Below are positions 55,075-62,778 of a stretch of DNA of 64,000 nt, piece by piece; the first letter of the stretch is position 1, and each line of letters opens with the position of its first letter. The stretch is from an uncultured Pelagibacteraceae bacterium. Lineage in GTDB: Bacteria > Pseudomonadota > Alphaproteobacteria > Pelagibacterales > Pelagibacteraceae. Where the stretch lies: the NCBI GenBank assembly GCA_902595535.1, contig CACJQI010000007.1:1-64000 (forward strand), given 5' to 3'. Under the pieces are notes generated by a model. That model had not been told where the DNA came from, ran no database searches, and worked only from the letters and a program-made list of their open reading frames with translations. The position numbers and the translations under genes were made by a program.

Positions 55075-56043
55075 TTACACAATATTAGAAGCAAGAATAT
55101 TATGTATGTGAATTACTCCTATTGTCTTAGACTTATTTTTTTTATTGAAAACACTCAAAGAAGTAATCTTTTTATGATTCATTAGAGCCAATGCTTTAAC
55201 AGCCAACATATCTTTTTCAACACTTATTGGATTTTTTGTCATTACATTTTTTACTTTTAATGAATGAAAATTATTTTTTTTTGCATTAAATCTTCTAATT
55301 TGACCGTCAGTGATAATTCCAATTGTTTTTTTATTCTTATTTTGAATAATTAAAAAACCTAACTTCTTTTTAGTTAATATCTCTAAAGCTTTATTCATGC
55401 TAGTATTCTCTTGAACAAATGGAATTTGAGTACCAGTAACCATTAGATCTTCAACTGTTTTAAGTTTTAAGCCTAAATTACCAGCAGGATGAATTTTTTT
55501 AAAATCTAATTTTCCAAAATTTTTATATTGCATTGCTGATATAGCAAGAGCGTCACCAAGGGCAAGCTGAACGGTTGTGCTAGATGTTGGAACTATACCC
55601 CCAGACTCAATTACCTGTGGTATTAATAATTTAATGTCTGCAGCTTTATATAAAATAGAGTCTTTTTTTGACATTATTCCAATCAACAATACCTTATTTC
55701 TATTTGCATATTGGATAATGTTTTTAAGTTCATTAGTTTGCCCAGAATAGCTTAATAATATTAAAACATCTTTTTTTTGAATAGATCCCAAATCACCATG
55801 TGATGAGTCGCTTGCTGATAAGTTAAATGCAGGAGTTCCCACAGAAGAAAGTGTTGCTGCTATCTTAGATGCTATTAAGCCACTTTTCCCAACCCCACAT
55901 ACAATTACTTTGGATTGACATTTTACTATTTCGATTACAGCTTTATTAAATGAATTATCAATTTTTTTTTTTAATTTTTGCAAACTTTTAATTTCTAATT
56001 CAATTACGTTTTTAGCAATCTTTGTAAAATTTTTTTTGTTCAT
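55075..56043 (-). CDS. kdsD: Arabinose-5-phosphate isomerase (KDO synthesis)
   Basis: KdsD makes arabinose 5-phosphate for KDO. The SIS domain shows GVGKSGLIASKIAATLSSVG, SDSSHGDLG and LSYSGQTNE, followed by two CBS motifs (about 205-320). The ATG at 56043 overlaps the rnd stop by one base (TAATG); an in-frame TTG at 56055 is a weaker alternative start that adds four residues. The neighbours lptC and lptB, and kdsB at 61070, belong to the same LPS core pathway. Confidence 0.93.
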   Translation of the reverse strand: MNKKNFTKIAKNVIELEIKSLQKLKKKIDNSFNKAVIEIVKCQSKVIVCGVGKSGLIASKIAATLSSVGTPAFNLSASDSSHGDLGSIQKKDVLILLSYSGQTNELKNIIQYANRNKVLLIGIMSKKDSILYKAADIKLLIPQVIESGGIVPTSSTTVQLALGDALAISAMQYKNFGKLDFKKIHPAGNLGLKLKTVEDLMVTGTQIPFVQENTSMNKALEILTKKKLGFLIIQNKNKKTIGIITDGQIRRFNAKKNNFHSLKVKNVMTKNPISVEKDMLAVKALALMNHKKITSLSVFNKKNKSKTIGVIHIHNILASNIV

Positions 56044-56654
56044 TAATGTGACCAAATATCATCTTTGAATAAGGCTAAATCAAGATCAACTCTAGTTTTC
56101 AAAAACTTTAAACAATCTTTGTAAAGTTTTATCCTGTTTTCTCTCTCAAGTATCTTGAATAACTCAACATGAATTTGATGTAAATAAATAACATCATTTG
56201 CGCAATATTTTAGTTGTGCTGATGTGAGCGTACCCCCAAAATCAGAACTTTGAAATTGTTTACTTACATCAACATTTGCAAACTCTTTAATTAATGTTTT
56301 TAAAGAATGATTATCAGAATAAGATCTAGCTAGTTTAGAGGCAATTTTAGTGTCTAGAATATTATTTGTGTCAGTTTTTAAATAATATTTAATATGAGCC
56401 ATATCTGCTCTACCATAATGAAATATTTTTGTAATAGTCTCATCTTTAAGTATTTTTATTAAATTTGGGGCTTCATAGTTCTCTCTATCAAGTTGAACAA
56501 TATGAGCATCTGAATTTCCTGATGATAATTGTATTAAGCAAAGAGGGTCTCTTCTCACATTAAGACCCATGAACTCACCATCAACTGCTAACACATTGCC
56601 TAAATCTAAATCTTCTGGTAAATCTTTTTGGTGCAATTTAATATTATTACTCAT
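56043..56654 (-). CDS. Ribonuclease D-like 3'-5' exonuclease
   Basis: A DEDDy exonuclease domain protein of about 203 residues. Exo I is VLAVDGEFMG, Exo II lies in FHYGRADMAHI, and Exo III has YCANDVIYLHQIH with the Tyr and Asp. It lacks the HRDC domains of full RNase D, so it is the short alphaproteobacterial form. The ATG at 56654 is preferred because an upstream ATG at 56681 would overlap the divergent NDUFA9-like gene; 14 bases then separate the two starts. It heads the 14-gene leftward run. Confidence 0.88.
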   Translation of the reverse strand: MSNNIKLHQKDLPEDLDLGNVLAVDGEFMGLNVRRDPLCLIQLSSGNSDAHIVQLDRENYEAPNLIKILKDETITKIFHYGRADMAHIKYYLKTDTNNILDTKIASKLARSYSDNHSLKTLIKEFANVDVSKQFQSSDFGGTLTSAQLKYCANDVIYLHQIHVELFKILERENRIKLYKDCLKFLKTRVDLDLALFKDDIWSH

Positions 56655-56668
56655 TTTTAAATATATAT

Positions 56669-57655
56669 ATGACGAATTCAAAGCATTGTCTAATTTTTGG
56701 AGGTAGCGGCCAGATTGGTCGAAACTTGATCAGAAAATTAACTAAGAACAATTATAGAGTAACTGTTGTAACAAGAAATATACATCAAAAAAGCTACATT
56801 ATCAAAACCCAAGCAAATGCAGGTTATATTGATATTGTAGAAGCCAATATATTTGATGAAAAAAAAATAAGAGCGCTTTTTAAAAAAACAGATATTTGTA
56901 TTAATTTAATAGGAATATTATTTGAAAAAAAAAAAGGAAACACATTCAAAAACATTCATTCTATTTTTCCATCTTTGTTAGCAAAGCTTTGTAAAGAATA
57001 TAATTTAAAGCATTTTATTCATTTATCAGCACTTGGAATAAATGATGCTGTCGATTCTGAATATGCTAAAAGTAAATTAGAGGGTGAAAACAATGTTTTA
57101 AAAAACTTTCCTTTGGCAACAATCCTAAGACCATCAATAGTTTATTCAGTAGATGATAATTTTACAACCAATTTCATGACACTTTTAAATAGATTACCAA
57201 TATTTCCACTTTACTATGAGGGAAAGACTAAATTTGCTCCGATTCATTGTTCAGATTTAACTGATACAATTCATCATATTATTTCTAAAAATATTTATTC
57301 AAAAATAATTGAATGTACAGGACCCGAAATAATATCTTTTAAAGAATTATTGCAAAAGTTATTAAATTTAATTGGAAAAAAAAGGATTTTGGTGCCTTTC
57401 CCTTTAACGTTAGCAAAATTTTCAGCCCAGTTTTTTGAGTTATTACCCAACCCTCTTCTCACAAGCGATCAACTAAGATTGTTAAAATATGACAATATAT
57501 CATCTGGGAAATATAAAACTAACTTTGAAATTGGAATCCCTAGTGTTAGATATTTTGAAGAAGAGGTAAAAAAATATTGTTATATGTGGAGAGAAGGTGG
57601 ACAGTTTTCAACTGAAAAATATACTTCAGAAAATTTAGAAAATAAAGTGAACTAA
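56669..57655 (+). CDS. Complex I NDUFA9-like SDR protein
   Basis: An atypical short-chain dehydrogenase of 328 residues resembling the NADPH-binding NDUFA9 accessory subunit of respiratory complex I, a family shared by alphaproteobacteria and mitochondria. It has FGGSGQIGRNLIRKL at the Rossmann turn, INLIGILFE, HLSALGIND, SEYAKSKLEGE (YxxxK) and ILRPSIVYS. Its start is 14 bases from the divergent rnd gene, and its end is six bases from the convergent gcrA. The role in this organism is inferred. Confidence 0.85.
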   Translation: MTNSKHCLIFGGSGQIGRNLIRKLTKNNYRVTVVTRNIHQKSYIIKTQANAGYIDIVEANIFDEKKIRALFKKTDICINLIGILFEKKKGNTFKNIHSIFPSLLAKLCKEYNLKHFIHLSALGINDAVDSEYAKSKLEGENNVLKNFPLATILRPSIVYSVDDNFTTNFMTLLNRLPIFPLYYEGKTKFAPIHCSDLTDTIHHIISKNIYSKIIECTGPEIISFKELLQKLLNLIGKKRILVPFPLTLAKFSAQFFELLPNPLLTSDQLRLLKYDNISSGKYKTNFEIGIPSVRYFEEEVKKYCYMWREGGQFSTEKYTSENLENKVN

Positions 57656-57661
57656 ATTATT

Positions 57662-58156
57662 TTAAGCTGACTGGATCTTTTTCTCAATAAAATCAGGAAC
57701 GTCTTCTTTATCTGAAACTTCCTCTTTTTTACCTTTAGGCTGATAAGCGTATAAAAGATGAAGCTTACAATAAGAAAAATCTTTTAAAGAGGATCTTCCA
57801 CAAAAATAAAAATCTTTCTCATCTGGATGACCTATGGGCCATTTGCATAAGCTTTCATCAAGTTCCTCTAATTGTTTTGGATTTTCAGGTTCAAAATCTT
57901 TTTCAATAATCAAAGATTTAAATTTACTTTTTCTTCCCCTTCTAGATTTGATATCTTTCTGTTCTTTTGAATTTTCGAAATTTTGATTTGAAGTAGCTGC
58001 TCTGGTTTTAATTTTAGCAGACAAATTCAATCTATGAGCTTTTCCAATAACTGCATTTCTACTAATACCACCAATAATTTCAGCAATTTGACTTGCAGTA
58101 TTTCCTTTGCCCCACAGCTCTTTTAATTTATTAACTTTTTCCTCGTTCCAGCTCAT
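57662..58156 (-). CDS. gcrA: GcrA-family cell-cycle regulator
   Basis: A 164-residue protein with the GcrA N-terminal helix-turn-helix: MSWNEEKVNKLKELWGKG, SASQIAE-like ASQIAEIIGG and SRNAVIGKAHRLNL, the pattern that contacts DNA. A charged linker follows, then a C-terminal Cys-His region (ESLCKWPIGHP, FYFCGRSS, FSYCKLH) seen in other members. In Caulobacter GcrA works with sigma70 at GANTC-methylated promoters. No CcrM methyltransferase and no GANTC site near its own start were seen here. Confidence 0.9.
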   Translation of the reverse strand: MSWNEEKVNKLKELWGKGNTASQIAEIIGGISRNAVIGKAHRLNLSAKIKTRAATSNQNFENSKEQKDIKSRRGRKSKFKSLIIEKDFEPENPKQLEELDESLCKWPIGHPDEKDFYFCGRSSLKDFSYCKLHLLYAYQPKGKKEEVSDKEDVPDFIEKKIQSA

Positions 58157-58327
58157 TGTCTATATGTTGTATTAATGTTTATAATAACATCAATATACTG
58201 ATATATTGAAAAATGAAACAAGCAAAATCTTATAGTTATCAACAAAAATAACTTAAAATTGGATTATATGTATTTTCAATCATAACTTGTATCTAATAAT
58301 TAAAATTTATAAAAACTGATTTAAATT

Positions 58328-59494
58328 ATGAGCTATTTAGCAAAAAATTATAATAGAAAAAAAATTTCATTTAAATATGGCAAGGGAAGTTTCCTCTATT
58401 CAACCAACGGAAAAAAATATTTAGATTTTGTTCAAGGCATAGCCGTAAATTCCTTAGGCCATGCACATCCAAAGCTGATAAGCTCTGTTAACAAACAATC
58501 AAAAAAACTTTGGCATGTTTCAAATGCATTTCAAATCCCAGAAGGGGAATTATTAGCAAAAAAATTAGCTAAAAAAACTTTTGCTGATTATGTAATGTTT
58601 CAAAACAGTGGTGCAGAAGCAACAGAGGCAGCAATTAAAGTTGCTAGAAGATTTTTTTATTCAATTGGCAAACCAAAAAAAAATAGAATTTTATGTGTCA
58701 AAAATAGTTTTCATGGAAGAACAATTGCAGCAATTTATGCAAGTGGTTCAAAAAAAATGACTGAAGGTTTTGGACCAAAGGTAAGTGGATTTGATCATTT
58801 TGAATTTGGTAATCATAACTCTTTAAAAAAAAAGATTTCAAAAAATACTGCAGCCATAATGATAGAGACAATAATGGGTGAGGGAGGCATAAAAGTAGTG
58901 CCTGACTGGTGTTTAATAGAGTTAAGAAAAATTTGTGACAAAAAAAATATATTGTTAATTTTAGATGAAGTTCAATGTGGAATAGGAAGATCGGGTGATT
59001 TTTTTGCTTTTGAAAAATCCAAAGTAAAACCAGACATTGTACCAATAGCAAAAGGAATTGGAGGTGGATTTCCAATTGGTGCAGTTTTAATGAATAAAAA
59101 AGTTGCTTCAGGAATGATAGCAGGAACTCATGGTTCTACTTTTGGAGGAAACCCACTTGCAATGTCTGTTGGTAATACGGTATTAGATATCATTCATAAT
59201 AAAAAGTTTTTAGATAATGTAAAAAGAATTTCAAAATATTTTTTGTTTAATCTTAATCTTATTAAGAAAAAGTATCCTAACGTTATAAATGAAATCAGAG
59301 GCAAAGGTTTATTAATTGGAATACAACTTAAGGCAGATCAAACAAAATTTATAAAAAAACTGATGGACAATAAATTATTGACTATAAGAGCTGCTGAGAA
59401 TGTAGTTAGAGTTTTGCCGCCATTAAATGTAAAAAAAAGTGAAATAAATCAAGCTTTAAAGATAATTAAAAAAGTTTGCTGGGAAATGAATTAA
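58328..59494 (+). CDS. argD: Acetylornithine aminotransferase
   Basis: ArgD transaminates N-acetylglutamate semialdehyde, with a possible role in the lysine pathway too. The 388-residue class III enzyme has QNSGAEATEAAIKVARRF, the NSFHGRT motif, ILDEVQCGIGRSG and the PLP Lys in VPIAKGIGGGFPIGA. It precedes argF by one base. The 171-base divergent spacer to gcrA (58157-58327) is A/T-rich; a TTGTAT with a TAAAAA 17 bases later is a weak promoter guess. Confidence 0.95.
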   Translation: MSYLAKNYNRKKISFKYGKGSFLYSTNGKKYLDFVQGIAVNSLGHAHPKLISSVNKQSKKLWHVSNAFQIPEGELLAKKLAKKTFADYVMFQNSGAEATEAAIKVARRFFYSIGKPKKNRILCVKNSFHGRTIAAIYASGSKKMTEGFGPKVSGFDHFEFGNHNSLKKKISKNTAAIMIETIMGEGGIKVVPDWCLIELRKICDKKNILLILDEVQCGIGRSGDFFAFEKSKVKPDIVPIAKGIGGGFPIGAVLMNKKVASGMIAGTHGSTFGGNPLAMSVGNTVLDIIHNKKFLDNVKRISKYFLFNLNLIKKKYPNVINEIRGKGLLIGIQLKADQTKFIKKLMDNKLLTIRAAENVVRVLPPLNVKKSEINQALKIIKKVCWEMN

Positions 59495-59495
59495 A

Positions 59496-60425
59496 ATGAA
59501 ACATTTTATTAATTTAAAAGATATTCCAGCTAAAGATCTTAAAAAAATTATAATTGATGCGAAAAAAAGAAAAAATTTAAGAAAAAAACTAAGCACACTA
59601 GAAGTAGACAAAGCAGCTCCATTAAAAGGAAAATTACTTATACAAATGTTTGAAAAATCAAGCTTAAGAACACGACTAAGCTTCTATTTAGCTATTAAAC
59701 AACTTGGGGGAGGAACTTTAACACTTAGATCTAATGAGCTTCACCTTGGTCAAGGTGGAGAAAGTATAGCGGATACAGCAAAAATACTATCAACATATGG
59801 CGATGGTTTTATGTTAAGAACTGATAGTGATAAAAAAGTTGAAAGTTTTAGAAATCATTTAACTATACCAGTAATTAATGGCTTAAGTCCATCCTCACAT
59901 CCAACTCAAGTATTATCCGATGTGTTTACTGTTGAAGAAATAAAAAAAAAACCAATTTCAAAATTAAATATTTGTTGGATAGGAGACTCTAATAATGTGT
60001 TAGATAGTTTAATAGCAGCTTCGGTTAAATTTTCATTTAAACTAAGTATAGGATGTCCAAAAAAATTTGAACCGAGCAAAGAAATTAGGTTATGGGTTAA
60101 AAAAAATAATAAAAAGATAGATATTTATAATGATCCTAAAAAAGCAGCTGTAGGTGCTGATGTTATATTTTCAGACAAGGTTATATCTTTGAATGATAAA
60201 GTTAATAAAAAGAAAAAAATTGCACAATTTAAAAAATTTAAAATAGATAAAAAATTAATGAGTTTTGCAAAAAGAGATTGTATTTTTCTACACTGTTTAC
60301 CTCGTGGATCTGAAGTGAGTGATGAAATTTTTTTAGGAAATAAATCACATATTTGGCGACAAGCTCTTAATAGAGTTCATGTTCAAAAAAGTATTTTATT
60401 ATATTGTTTTGGAAAATTAAGGTAG
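59496..60425 (+). CDS. argF: Ornithine carbamoyltransferase
   Basis: ArgF makes citrulline from ornithine and carbamoyl phosphate. The 309-residue protein has the carbamoyl-phosphate loop FEKSSLRTRLSF, ELHLGQGGESIADTA, HPTQVLSD and HCLPRGSEV. The usual STRTR is SLRTR, one residue changed in the phosphate loop. It directly follows argD. Its end overlaps the convergent cytochrome c gene by nine bases. Confidence 0.93.
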   Translation: MKHFINLKDIPAKDLKKIIIDAKKRKNLRKKLSTLEVDKAAPLKGKLLIQMFEKSSLRTRLSFYLAIKQLGGGTLTLRSNELHLGQGGESIADTAKILSTYGDGFMLRTDSDKKVESFRNHLTIPVINGLSPSSHPTQVLSDVFTVEEIKKKPISKLNICWIGDSNNVLDSLIAASVKFSFKLSIGCPKKFEPSKEIRLWVKKNNKKIDIYNDPKKAAVGADVIFSDKVISLNDKVNKKKKIAQFKKFKIDKKLMSFAKRDCIFLHCLPRGSEVSDEIFLGNKSHIWRQALNRVHVQKSILLYCFGKLR

Positions 60426-60956
60426 TGGTAAAGGACTATCAGAGTTTTGATTTAAATATTTTATAACTGAGGCTCTATCTTTTTCTTTTCTTAATCCGGC
60501 AAATGCCATTTTTGTTCCCTTAATCCATTTGGCAGGTTTAATTAAATACCCGTTTAATTCTTCAAAAGTCCATTTTTTTTCATACGATGCTAAAGCCTTA
60601 GAATATTTATAATCTGTAACAGCACCAGTTTTTCTTCCAACTACATTATATAAAGCAGGACCAATATTATTTTTTCCACCTTTGACTATTGAGTGACATG
60701 CAGCACACTTTTTAAAAACTTTTTCACCTAAAGCAATATCTCCTATCGCCATTAATGCAGCAATATCAATTTTCTCTTCAACAGTAGCTTTAGTTGATGA
60801 TGACACAGTAGAAGCTTGTTCCACTTCAATTGCATAACCTGGAGTTTTAGGTTTTTCTACATGAAATATTACGTTAGATAGTTTTCCAATACCAATTACC
60901 AAAAGAGCAACCATTAGAACAGCTGCTACTATTTTATTAATTTCAAAAGGATCCAT
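60417..60956 (-). CDS. Membrane-anchored class I cytochrome c (CycM-like)
   Basis: A 179-residue protein with an uncleaved N-terminal span (about 10-28, VAAVLMVALLVIGIGKL), a linker, then a cytochrome c domain with the haem site CAACHS, the GPALYNVVGRKTG segment and the axial Met in KGTKMAFAG. This layout matches membrane cytochrome c552/CycM proteins that pass electrons from the bc1 complex to the cytochrome c oxidase. It is divergent from kdsB. Confidence 0.9.
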   Translation of the reverse strand: MDPFEINKIVAAVLMVALLVIGIGKLSNVIFHVEKPKTPGYAIEVEQASTVSSSTKATVEEKIDIAALMAIGDIALGEKVFKKCAACHSIVKGGKNNIGPALYNVVGRKTGAVTDYKYSKALASYEKKWTFEELNGYLIKPAKWIKGTKMAFAGLRKEKDRASVIKYLNQNSDSPLPLP

Positions 60957-61025
60957 TTTTGTAATTTTATTTTTGAACGTATATCACGATAAATTGAAAA
61001 AATTACTTAAATTTAATGTATAAAT

Positions 61026-61055
61026 TTGCCTCTATTGCTATTTAAAATGTATAAT
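61026..61055 (+). promoter_or_regulatory. Sigma70-type promoter for kdsB-pheA
   Basis: TTGCCT (61026-61031) and TATAAT (61050-61055) are 18 bases apart. The predicted start near 61062 leaves only about eight bases before the kdsB ATG, so the message would be almost leaderless. Confidence 0.5.
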
Positions 61056-61069
61056 AATTTGTAAATATA

Positions 61070-61801
61070 ATGAAAACATTGACGATTATTCCATCGAGAT
61101 TATCAGCAACTAGACTACCAGGCAAACCTTTACTTAAAATAAAGGGCTTATCAATTATCTCACATGTATTTAGAAAAGCTCAGGAAGCCAATATTGGGGA
61201 GGTTGTTGTTGCAACTGAAGACCAGGAAATAGTTGACGATGTTATTAAAAATGGAGGTAAAGCTATAATTACAAGCAATAATCATAAAACTGGTACTGAC
61301 AGAATTTATGAAGCATGGAAGAAATTATATATCAGAGACGTAGACTTAATAATGAACTTACAAGGTGACGAACCAGCAATTAATATTGAAGATATTATAA
61401 ACTTAAATGAGAAAATGACTGTTTATTCAAGTCAAATAGGAACTCTTGCTGCTGATATAAAAAATGACAATGATTTACAAAATGAAAATATAGTTAAGGT
61501 TATTACTAAAAAGAAACTTAAAGATGATGATTTTTCTAAGGCTGAAAATTTTTTAAGAAACTCAACAAATATGGATAATATTTATCATCATATAGGAGTT
61601 TACTGTTATTCAACTGAAACATTAGAAAAATTTGTAAAATTAAAACAATCTCAAAATGAAATTAAAAATAGATTAGAACAATTAAGAGCGTTAGATAACA
61701 ATATTGAAATAAATGTAGCTTTAGCAAAATCCTCACCAATAGGAGTTGATACTGAAGAAGATTATCTGGCCTTAAAAAAAATTATGGAATATAAAGCCTA
61801 A
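61070..61801 (+). CDS. kdsB: 3-deoxy-manno-octulosonate cytidylyltransferase
   Basis: KdsB activates KDO as CMP-KDO for LPS inner core synthesis. The 243-residue protein has TIIPSRLSATRLPGKPL, VVVATEDQEIVD, LIMNLQGDEPAI (metal-binding Asp) and HHIGVYCYS, with LEQLRAL near the end. It overlaps pheA by one base. Together with kdsD in the window it supports a KDO-containing outer membrane glycolipid. Confidence 0.95.
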   Translation: MKTLTIIPSRLSATRLPGKPLLKIKGLSIISHVFRKAQEANIGEVVVATEDQEIVDDVIKNGGKAIITSNNHKTGTDRIYEAWKKLYIRDVDLIMNLQGDEPAINIEDIINLNEKMTVYSSQIGTLAADIKNDNDLQNENIVKVITKKKLKDDDFSKAENFLRNSTNMDNIYHHIGVYCYSTETLEKFVKLKQSQNEIKNRLEQLRALDNNIEINVALAKSSPIGVDTEEDYLALKKIMEYKA

Positions 61802-62637
61802 TGTCAAAAATATATTTTCAAGGTGCTTTTGGAGCATATTCCCATTTAGCTGCTTTATCAGTCGATCCTGATGCAGAAATTTTACCATGTAAAACCTTTG
61901 ATGACTGTTTTAATAAAGCAGGTCTAGAAGCTGAGTGTAAAATAATTATCCCAGAGACGAATAGAATTACAGGTAATATCGGTATTGAATATTTAATTTT
62001 TAAACATAGACTTAATATTTACGAAGAGCATTTTCAAAAAATTGAACATAATTTGTTAGGACAACCTGGTGCAAAGCTAAGTGATATAAAAGAGGTATAT
62101 TCTCATGCTCAAGGGTTATCTCAATGTTCAAAATTTATAAAAGATAATAATTTAACGGAGCATATTAGAGCTGATACTGCAGGGTCCGCAGAAATGATTT
62201 CTAAAACTAAAGATATTAAGCAAGCAGCAATAGCCTCCTCTTTAAGTGCTGAAATTTATGGTTTGAGTGTAATTAAAAAAAATATTGAAAACGAAAATGG
62301 CAACTTAACAAGATTTTTAATTATGGGTAAAAATATTTTGCAACCAGAATTTACAGACAGAAAATACATCACTTCTTTTTTATTTAAATTAAAAAGTAAA
62401 CCAGCTGCACTTTACCAATCACTTGGAGGCTTTGCTATTAATGGAGTTAATTTAACAAAATTACAGAGCTATCCAGAAAAGAATACTTTTGACTCATTCT
62501 TTTTCTTATGTGAGTTAGATGGACATATCGAAGATCCAAAAGTTCAAAAATCTTTAGAAGAGCTTGGACTTCATTGTGAAGATTTTCACGTTCTAGGTGT
62601 TTTTGAGGCAGATAAGTTAAGGGAAAAAAATAATTAA
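61801..62637 (+). CDS. pheA: Prephenate dehydratase
   Basis: PheA forms phenylpyruvate from prephenate. The 278-residue monofunctional enzyme starts IYFQGAFGAYSHLAA, has the catalytic NGNLTRFLIMG (Thr-Arg-Phe) and a C-terminal ACT domain (about 190-275) around LKSKPAALYQSLGGFAING, which normally mediates phenylalanine feedback. There is no chorismate mutase domain. It is coupled to kdsB and followed by the SRP RNA gene with its own promoter. Confidence 0.94.
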   Translation: MSKIYFQGAFGAYSHLAALSVDPDAEILPCKTFDDCFNKAGLEAECKIIIPETNRITGNIGIEYLIFKHRLNIYEEHFQKIEHNLLGQPGAKLSDIKEVYSHAQGLSQCSKFIKDNNLTEHIRADTAGSAEMISKTKDIKQAAIASSLSAEIYGLSVIKKNIENENGNLTRFLIMGKNILQPEFTDRKYITSFLFKLKSKPAALYQSLGGFAINGVNLTKLQSYPEKNTFDSFFFLCELDGHIEDPKVQKSLEELGLHCEDFHVLGVFEADKLREKNN

Positions 62638-62644
62638 TCTTTTC

Positions 62645-62674
62645 TTGTGGAATAGAAATTATAACTGCTATAAT
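62645..62674 (+). promoter_or_regulatory. Promoter of the SRP RNA gene
   Basis: TTGTGG (62645-62650) and TATAAT (62669-62674) are spaced by 18 bases. The start predicted seven bases after the -10 falls at 62681, exactly the first base of the SRP RNA stem. Confidence 0.7.
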
Positions 62675-62680
62675 AGTTTT

Positions 62681-62764
62681 GGAGGCTAGAGGTGGATGCT
62701 GCTTGAACCCGACCAGATCTTAACAGAAGCAGTCGTAGAGACAGTTATTCAGGTTCTAGTCTCC
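62681..62764 (+). ncRNA. ffs: Bacterial small SRP RNA (4.5S)
   Basis: An 84-base hairpin RNA whose ends pair over ten positions (GGAGGCTAGA with TCTAGTCTCC). The domain IV core aligns base for base with the E. coli form: CAGATCTTAACAGAAGCAG in place of CAGGTCCGGAAGGAAGCAG. The Ffh-contacting AGCA side is kept, and CGAC/GTCG closes it. The apical tetraloop is TAAC instead of GGAA. The gene lies just upstream of dnaX, a common bacterial order. Confidence 0.88.
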
Positions 62765-62778
62765 TTAAAATAAATAAA

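Noticed and set aside
58698-59075. 125-residue Leu-rich open frame opposite argD
   Set aside because: It is a shadow of the argD coding strand; the apparent hydrophobicity comes from A-rich codons read backwards.
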